From CAWDPQ01 sp049642465 (GTDB taxonomy: Bacteria > Acidobacteriota > Vicinamibacteria > Vicinamibacterales > 2-12-FULL-66-21), in contig JBAROV010000093.1 in NCBI GenBank assembly GCA_049642465.1, positions 1 through 38,794 on the forward strand: DNA of 38,794 nucleotides, written 5' to 3'. The first letter of the stretch is position 1; the number at the start of each line of letters is the position of its first letter. Below the pieces are notes generated by a model that was not told where the DNA came from, did not search any database, and was given only the letters and a program-made list of their open reading frames with translations. The translations under genes and the position numbers were made by a program. Below, in pieces: positions 33,751 through 38,794 of this stretch.

Positions 33751-34767
33751 CTAATCAGCGTGCGGCGCTGCAATAGAGCGGAGAGCCGTCGCCTTTACCA
33801 CATACGTGACATACGCAAACTTCCGCGAATCAGGCGCCCACGAATTCACGTTGATCGTCCCCTGACCACCCGTGAACTCGGTGACGACCTGCGGTGTCAC
33901 GTTCGAGATGGAAGCCCCCGGCAGTGGAATCATGCGCAACTGGATAGCCAGACCACGATCGTTGTGGCCCTGCGTCCCTGGCGGAAAGGAGAGGAACAGC
34001 AGTGACTTGCCGTCCGGAGACGGGTGAGGAAACCAATCCTCGCGCGCATCGTTGGTTACACGCTGTGCCAGTTTGTCACCAGCACCCGCGCCGTCGGCGG
34101 GCATGCGCCAGATGTTCCACCCGCCACCGCGCTCGGAGTTGAAGTAAATCCACCTGCCGTCGGGCGAATAATCCGTCCCATCGTCGTTGGCCGGATCAGA
34201 CGTGAGACGTTCTTCCTCTCCGCCCGTGACTGGAACGCGATACAAGTCGTACTGCTTGCCATCCCGATTGGCGACGAAGGACAGGTACTTGCCATCTGGC
34301 GACCAGCCGTGGAAGTAGCTCGGCGTAGCCGAGACCACGAGGCGGACGTTCGAGCCATCCGCATTCGCGACGTAGACCTGCGACTGGCGTGAGGATGGCG
34401 ATGAGGCGGAAATCGCGAGCAGCTTTCCGTCCGGCGAATAGTCGTGATCGTTATTGCAGCGGAGCGACGGATCGAGCGCCAGCGGTTCGGGCGGAGCACT
34501 GCCGTCAGCAGGAATGCGGTAAAGGCGGCCGCCGGAATTGGCCAGCAGAAACTTCCCATCGCGAGACCAATTCGGCGCTTCCCACACGGTGTCAGCCTGG
34601 TGAACGACGGTGGACGTCTTGCGACCGAGGTCGTAGACGACGACCTTGCTGCTGTACTGAGGCCTGGGCTGCGCTGCCTGCGGCGGCGTCTGCGCACGAC
34701 CCACCGCGGCGGCGAGGCCGGCGATGACAAAGAGCGCGGTGAAATGTTCTATGGTTCTCGCGTTCAT
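33751..34767 (-). CDS. Exported TolB-like WD40/PD40 beta-propeller protein
   Basis: 338 residues from ATG at 34767, with CCGGAG 7 bp upstream. A signal peptide spans about 1-25 (ends GRAQTPP). At least five PD40 repeats with the S-DG-L motif follow: WSRDGKFLLANSG, YSPDGKLLAISA, WSPDGKYLSFVANRDG, YSPDGRWIYFNSERGG and PSPDGKSLLFLSFP. These are typical of TolB C-terminal propellers. The TolB N-terminal domain is missing, so it is not the Tol-Pal TolB. Such single-propeller proteins are common secreted proteins in Acidobacteriota; a ligand is unknown. Confidence 0.87.
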   Translation of the reverse strand: MNARTIEHFTALFVIAGLAAAVGRAQTPPQAAQPRPQYSSKVVVYDLGRKTSTVVHQADTVWEAPNWSRDGKFLLANSGGRLYRIPADGSAPPEPLALDPSLRCNNDHDYSPDGKLLAISASSPSSRQSQVYVANADGSNVRLVVSATPSYFHGWSPDGKYLSFVANRDGKQYDLYRVPVTGGEEERLTSDPANDDGTDYSPDGRWIYFNSERGGGWNIWRMPADGAGAGDKLAQRVTNDAREDWFPHPSPDGKSLLFLSFPPGTQGHNDRGLAIQLRMIPLPGASISNVTPQVVTEFTGGQGTINVNSWAPDSRKFAYVTYVVKATALRSIAAPHAD

Positions 34768-34834
34768 AACCGACTCCGGGAAGAGGGTAGCAGAGAGGTC
34801 GAACACCCGGTAATTCCCGATCTGCGCTCATAAT

Positions 34835-37678
34835 ATGCCCATGCGTCACCGCCTGACATCACTCCTGCTTCCCACGTTGTTGACCTCGGCGTCCGTGACG
34901 GGTCTCTACGCGCAGGCGGCTGCGCCGGCGACCCCCTCGTTGGCGCCTTCGGAACCAGTACCGTTCGACACGGCGGTCAAGCTGGAGACGCTGCCGAATG
35001 GCCTGAAGTATTACATCCGCAAGAACGGCCGTCCGGAGAAGCGCGTGATGTTGCAGCTCGCCGTCAAAGCCGGTTCGATAGACGAGGCGGACGACCAGCA
35101 AGGGCTTGCGCACTTTCTGGAACACATGGCGTTCAACGGGACCAAGCGCTTCAAACCGGGAGAGCTCATCGCCGCGCTCGAGTCGAGTGGCGCGCGGATG
35201 GGGCCTCACGTGAACGCCTACACCTCGTTTGACGAAACGGTCTACATGTTTCAGCTGCCCACCGACAAGCCAGGTGTTGTCGAAAAAGGGGTGCAGGCGC
35301 TGGCTGATTTTGCGGGCGCGATGACGCTCGACCCCAAGGAGATCGATAAAGAGCGTGGCGTCGTCATCGAAGAATGGCGCGGCGGCCTCGGCGCGGGTTC
35401 ACGGCTGCGCGATCAACAGATTCCCGTCCTCTACTACAAGTCGAAATACGCTGAACGGCTTCCGATTGGCAAGCCGGAGGTGCTCAAGTCATTCAAGCCG
35501 GAACGGCTGCGAGAGTTCTACTCGACGTGGTACCGGCCGGATCGCATGGCGGTGATCGCGGTCGGCGACATTGATCCGTCACAAATCGAGACGCTCATCA
35601 AAACCGAATTCGGAACGTTGCCGAAGCCTTCCGCTCCGGCACGCGATCGCATTTACGAGGTGCCGCTGCACGAGGACACGCTCGTGAAAGTGGCAACCGA
35701 TCCCGAGGCGCAGCAATCCTCCGTCTCCATCGTCCGCAAACGGCCGCGGGGAGCGCAAGGCAGCGTCGGCGATTATCGACGCGACGTCGTGCACCGCCTC
35801 GCGTTCCAGATGATGAACGAGCGATTTGACGAGCTGTCGAGGAAACCGGACGCGCAGTTCCTTGGCGCCGGCGCGTACGAAAGTGGGTTGAGTCCGACGA
35901 CGGGCACCGTCGGCTTGGGCGCGAGCGTGCAGGAAGGCAAGATCCAGCCGGGATTGTCAGCGCTCGTCATCGAGGCCAATCGCGTGATCAAGCACGGCTT
36001 TGGTCCCGCGGAGTTCGACCGCGCGAAGAAGTGGATGCTTGCCTCATACGAGCGGGCGTACGCCGAGCGCGACAAGACCGAAAGCGGGTCTTACACGCAG
36101 GAATACGTGAATCACTTCCTCGAAGAAGAGCCAAGCCCGGGCATCGAATACGAAATGAAGCTGCTGAAAGCCTTGCTTCCCGGCATCAGCGCGGAGGAAG
36201 TCACAACCGCTGCGCGGCAGATGTTCGACGATCGAAGCCGGGTGATCCTGGCGATTTCGCCCCAGAAAGCCGGCCTGACGATTCCGGCCGAACCGGACCT
36301 CCGCGCCACCGTGCAGAAGGCCGAGGCCGTCGCCGTGACGGCGTGGAACGATTCGGCCGGCGCTGCCGAGCTGATGGCGAATGCGCCCGTTCCCGGTGGG
36401 GTTGCGAGTCGAAACGAAATGCCGGATCTGGGGGTCACGGTCGTCAAATTCAACAACGGTGTTGAGGCGTGGCTGAAACCCACAGACTTCAAAAACGACC
36501 AGGTCGTGTTTTCGTTCGTATCGTCCGGAGGCTCCTCCCTCGCGTTGCCGGCAATCTACACCGAGGCGACACTTGCTCCGGCGCACGTCGAACTCTCGGG
36601 CGCGGGAGGGCACAAAGCCGTCGATCTACAGAAGATCCTTGCGGGCAAATTGGCCTCGGCCTCGCCGTTCGTGTCACCGTCCAGCCACGGCATCTCCGGG
36701 TCGAGCACGCCGGCGAACCTGGAGACCGCGCTGCAGTTGCTCAACCTCGAGTTCACGGCGCCAGGAGACGACCCCGAGGCGTTCGCGTTAATCAAGAAGC
36801 AACTCGAGGCAGCCTATCTCAATCGGGATCGCAATCCCAATCTTCTCTTCGGCGAGAAGCTCGCGCAGGTGAATACGAGTGGGCACTACACTTCACAGCC
36901 GCTCACGCTGGATCGCATCGCCAAGCTCGATCGCGACGCCGTCGTGCGCTTTTATCGCGAGCGTTTTGCAAATGCCGCGGACTTTACCTTCGTCATGGTG
37001 GGCGCATTCAAGGTGGACGAGACCGTGCCGCTCATCGCGAAGTATGTGGGTTCGCTGCCGACGAAAGGGACGGCGACGTCAAAGTTCCACGACATGGAGA
37101 TTCACTTCCCCACGGCGGTCGAGCGGGCCAAGGTGGAAAAGGGGCGTGAGCCACGATCGCAAACCGTGTTGAGCTTCGCGGCGGATCCTCCTCTCGAGGA
37201 GAACGAACAGTCGAGAGTTGATGCCGCAACAGAGGTGCTAGAGATCGCCTTGCGCGATATTCTGCGCGAGGAGCTGGGCGAAACCTACAGCGTATCGGTG
37301 GGTCTGATCCAGCCGTTGCCTCAGCGCGGCGCCGGCCGCATCTCGATCAGCTTCGGCAGCGCGCCGGACAAGGGGGACACCATGGTGCAGCGGATTCTGC
37401 AAGAGGTGCAGCGACTCCAGAAGGAAGGGCCCTCGGCCGATCTGGTGAACCGTGCCAAGGAAGCCGCGCATCGCGAACACGAGACTGCGCGCAAGCAGAA
37501 CGGCTTCTGGCTCGCCCGCCTGCAGTCAGCCAAACTGCTGGGACGGGATCCCAAGCTGATCCTGACGCGTGAAGAGCGCATCAATGCGATTACTCAGGAG
37601 AACATCCACGAGATGTTCAAGAAGTACTTCCCGATGGATCGCTACACTGTGGTGACCCTCCTGCCTGAGCCAAAGTGA
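34835..37678 (+). CDS. Exported M16 (pitrilysin-type) zinc metalloprotease
   Basis: 947 residues with both halves of the M16 fold in one chain. A signal peptide spans about 1-27. The active N-terminal domain shows the inverted zinc motif HFLEH at 93-97 and the downstream acidic segment DKERGVVIEEW at 171-181, whose Glu gives the third ligand. The C-terminal half (from about 510) has the M16 middle and inactive domains, with the YSVSVG-type R/Y substrate region near the end (LGETYSVSVGLIQPL). Predicted periplasmic degradation of peptides. ATG codons at 34835 and 34841 are both possible. No ribosome binding site is visible and CATAAT lies at 34829-34834, so the mRNA might be leaderless. Confidence 0.94.
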   Translation: MPMRHRLTSLLLPTLLTSASVTGLYAQAAAPATPSLAPSEPVPFDTAVKLETLPNGLKYYIRKNGRPEKRVMLQLAVKAGSIDEADDQQGLAHFLEHMAFNGTKRFKPGELIAALESSGARMGPHVNAYTSFDETVYMFQLPTDKPGVVEKGVQALADFAGAMTLDPKEIDKERGVVIEEWRGGLGAGSRLRDQQIPVLYYKSKYAERLPIGKPEVLKSFKPERLREFYSTWYRPDRMAVIAVGDIDPSQIETLIKTEFGTLPKPSAPARDRIYEVPLHEDTLVKVATDPEAQQSSVSIVRKRPRGAQGSVGDYRRDVVHRLAFQMMNERFDELSRKPDAQFLGAGAYESGLSPTTGTVGLGASVQEGKIQPGLSALVIEANRVIKHGFGPAEFDRAKKWMLASYERAYAERDKTESGSYTQEYVNHFLEEEPSPGIEYEMKLLKALLPGISAEEVTTAARQMFDDRSRVILAISPQKAGLTIPAEPDLRATVQKAEAVAVTAWNDSAGAAELMANAPVPGGVASRNEMPDLGVTVVKFNNGVEAWLKPTDFKNDQVVFSFVSSGGSSLALPAIYTEATLAPAHVELSGAGGHKAVDLQKILAGKLASASPFVSPSSHGISGSSTPANLETALQLLNLEFTAPGDDPEAFALIKKQLEAAYLNRDRNPNLLFGEKLAQVNTSGHYTSQPLTLDRIAKLDRDAVVRFYRERFANAADFTFVMVGAFKVDETVPLIAKYVGSLPTKGTATSKFHDMEIHFPTAVERAKVEKGREPRSQTVLSFAADPPLEENEQSRVDAATEVLEIALRDILREELGETYSVSVGLIQPLPQRGAGRISISFGSAPDKGDTMVQRILQEVQRLQKEGPSADLVNRAKEAAHREHETARKQNGFWLARLQSAKLLGRDPKLILTREERINAITQENIHEMFKKYFPMDRYTVVTLLPEPK

Positions 37679-37753
37679 GACACTGAACGCGGAATCGGGC
37701 ACGTTCGTATTCATATTGCAGTATCGCGGTTCAACGTTCATGCGAGGATTTCC

Positions 37754-38071
37754 ATGCTATTGAGCACCACCTCAGTCGTCGATGGCAGGCCGGTCAGTCG
37801 GTATCTCGGAGTCGTGACTGGCGAGGCGATCATCGGAGCCAACATTTTTCGCGATATGTTCGCGGCCGTGCGCGATGTGGTTGGCGGCCGCTCCGGGACG
37901 TATGAAAAGGCGTTGAACGAAGCGCGTGACGTGGCGATGGGTGAGATGCAGAAGCGCGCGGAAGCGCTCGGCGCCAACGCCGTCATCGGCATTGACGTGG
38001 ACTACGAAGTGCTCGGCCAGAACAACGGCATGTTGATGGTCGCCGTCAGCGGCACCGCCGTCGTATGCTAG
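37754..38071 (+). CDS. YbjQ/UPF0145 family protein
   Basis: 105 residues, the normal family length. The typical run is STTSVVDGRPVSRYLGVVTGEAIIGANIFRD, then a charged helix with Y-K-LNEARDVAMGEMQKRAEALGANAVIGIDVDYE and LMVAVSGTAV. The family is also described as a putative heavy-metal-binding domain and forms pentamers in known structures; its activity is unknown. GAGGA precedes the ATG by about 6 bp. It follows the M16 gene by 75 bp. Confidence 0.93.
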   Translation: MLLSTTSVVDGRPVSRYLGVVTGEAIIGANIFRDMFAAVRDVVGGRSGTYEKALNEARDVAMGEMQKRAEALGANAVIGIDVDYEVLGQNNGMLMVAVSGTAVVC

Positions 38072-38099
38072 ATTTCTCCCTTTTCCCTTCTCCCTTCGA
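38072..38099. repeat. Pyrimidine-rich 7-bp repeats after the YbjQ gene
   Basis: TTCTCCC, TTTTCCC and TTCTCCC follow one another directly after the stop codon, between two convergent genes. Another short low-complexity tract of the type seen at several gene ends here. Confidence 0.5.
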
Positions 38100-38669
38100 T
38101 TACCCCCCCTGCCACTTCTTGATGATGTCGAGTGGGTAGAGCAGCATGATGATGTTGAGCAGCAGGTTATCCCGGATGGAATAGCCAACGAAGGCCTCGA
38201 ACGCAACGACCAGCAGCACCGTCCCCCACACCGGCAGCCACGCCGCGGCGAAGAATCCGGCAACCATCGCCGCTACGTCGAACACCGAATTCAGCACGCT
38301 GTCACCGTAGTAGTCGAGCGAGATGGTGACCTCGCGATATCGATTGATGACGAAGTCGGTGTTTTCGAAAACCTCCCACCCGCACTCGAGCAGCAGTGCG
38401 AACAGCAGACGACGTCCGAGTGATTGCCGGCGAGCGATGAGCCACGTCAGGCCGTAGAAGGCAAAGCCGTGGATGACGTGCGAGAAGGTGTACCAGTCAC
38501 TGATGTGCTGGGAGTTTTCGGAGCTCAGCGGCACGCCGTGCCACCATTTCACGTAGCCGCACTTGCAGATGGCCGGGTGGCCCATGGCCGCGAGGGCGAT
38601 CGCCATGGCCACGACCACCGAGGCACAAATCGCCACGTCGCGCGAGGAAAGTTGTCTGGTCTCTGTCAC
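38100..38669 (-). CDS. DUF2585 (UPF0314) family membrane protein
   Basis: 189 residues from GTG at 38669. The family signature is clear: GHPAICKCGYVKWWHGVPLSSENSQHISDWYTFSHVIHGF, then LLFALLLECGWEVFENTDFVINRYR and YYGDSVLNSVFDV. About five membrane segments are present. The conserved Cys, His, Asp and Glu residues near membrane borders suggest an enzyme or metal site, but no function is established. Upstream, on the minus strand, tandem GGGAGGTC words lie before the start and may serve as ribosome binding site. Confidence 0.9.
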   Translation of the reverse strand: MTETRQLSSRDVAICASVVVAMAIALAAMGHPAICKCGYVKWWHGVPLSSENSQHISDWYTFSHVIHGFAFYGLTWLIARRQSLGRRLLFALLLECGWEVFENTDFVINRYREVTISLDYYGDSVLNSVFDVAAMVAGFFAAAWLPVWGTVLLVVAFEAFVGYSIRDNLLLNIIMLLYPLDIIKKWQGG

Positions 38670-38746
38670 GGAAATCCCCGACCTCCCGACCTCCCGTCCT
38701 CACTTAGTGCTCGCGGGGCCCCACCCCCGCTCGCTCTCGCTCGGCG

Positions 38747-38763
38747 GTCGGCCTTCGGCCGAC
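38747..38763. other. Perfect short hairpin near the right edge
   Basis: GTCGGCC, TTC, GGCCGAC forms a 7-bp stem with a three-base loop. It lies in a GC-rich stretch without genes at the window's right end. It could be a repetitive palindromic element; no T-run follows. Confidence 0.35.
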
Positions 38764-38794
38764 TTCCCTCCAACCTTCGCGCCGAGTTATCGCG

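Noticed and set aside
1..38794. tRNA, rRNA, insertion sequence, prophage or attachment site
   Set aside because: No cloverleaf-like, transposase-like or integrase-like sequence was seen on either strand.

Overview
The window is GC-rich bacterial chromosomal DNA with dense, mostly single-copy genes and no phage, insertion sequence, CRISPR array, tRNA or rRNA that I can see. Protein content points to a soil-type Acidobacteriota, most likely class Vicinamibacteria. The indicators are a VWFA-related exported protein of the acidobacterial type, a large exported Asp-box (VPS10/sortilin-like) propeller, an exported M36 protease with CARDB repeats, an M16 protease, a TolB-like propeller and a beta-helix protein with a duplicated C-terminal domain. 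This placement is inferred from gene families, not from a marker gene.

Layout. 50-3694 (-) is a secreted M36 metalloprotease and 3869-5326 (+) a GH13 glycosidase. 5331-7055 (-) is a VWFA-related protein. 7094-11960 (-) is a compact aromatic-catabolism operon: a hybrid GntR/LacI regulator, then pcaH, pcaG, pcaB, pcaD and pcaC with overlapping or nearly touching ends. 12077-14834 holds two HAD hydrolases, a three-helix membrane protein and a zinc alcohol dehydrogenase. 14888-20155 holds a feruloyl-esterase-like secreted esterase, a MetE-core protein, pobA and a sodium:solute symporter. 20137-25464 holds a ThuA protein, a TPR protein and the Asp-box propeller. 25642-28153 holds an orphan protein, a peroxiredoxin with an in-frame UGA, and a conserved secreted protein. 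28167-30751 (-) is a GT-C-like membrane protein, truA and a RidA protein. 30801-34767 (-) is the beta-helix protein and the TolB-like propeller. 34835-38669 is the M16 protease, a YbjQ protein and a DUF2585 membrane protein.

How the genes work together. PobA (4-hydroxybenzoate to protocatechuate) and PcaHGBDC (protocatechuate to beta-ketoadipate) form a nearly complete upper beta-ketoadipate pathway split over about 11 kb. The esterase, MetE-like protein and symporter lie between or beside the two parts. The last steps (PcaIJ, PcaF) are not in the window.

The most notable item is the gene at 26431-27009. It reads in one frame for 192 codons with a single internal TGA exactly where the peroxiredoxin family has its peroxidatic cysteine. 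A bacterial-SECIS-like hairpin follows the TGA, so it is best read as an exported selenoprotein. The second unusual item is intergenic. Two arrays of an 11-bp GGTTCAG-type repeat (1-41 and 20932-21043) and a roughly 350-bp palindromic array of 30-bp purine-rich units around a long hairpin (22733-23086) sit at the 3' ends of genes and even encode their last codons.
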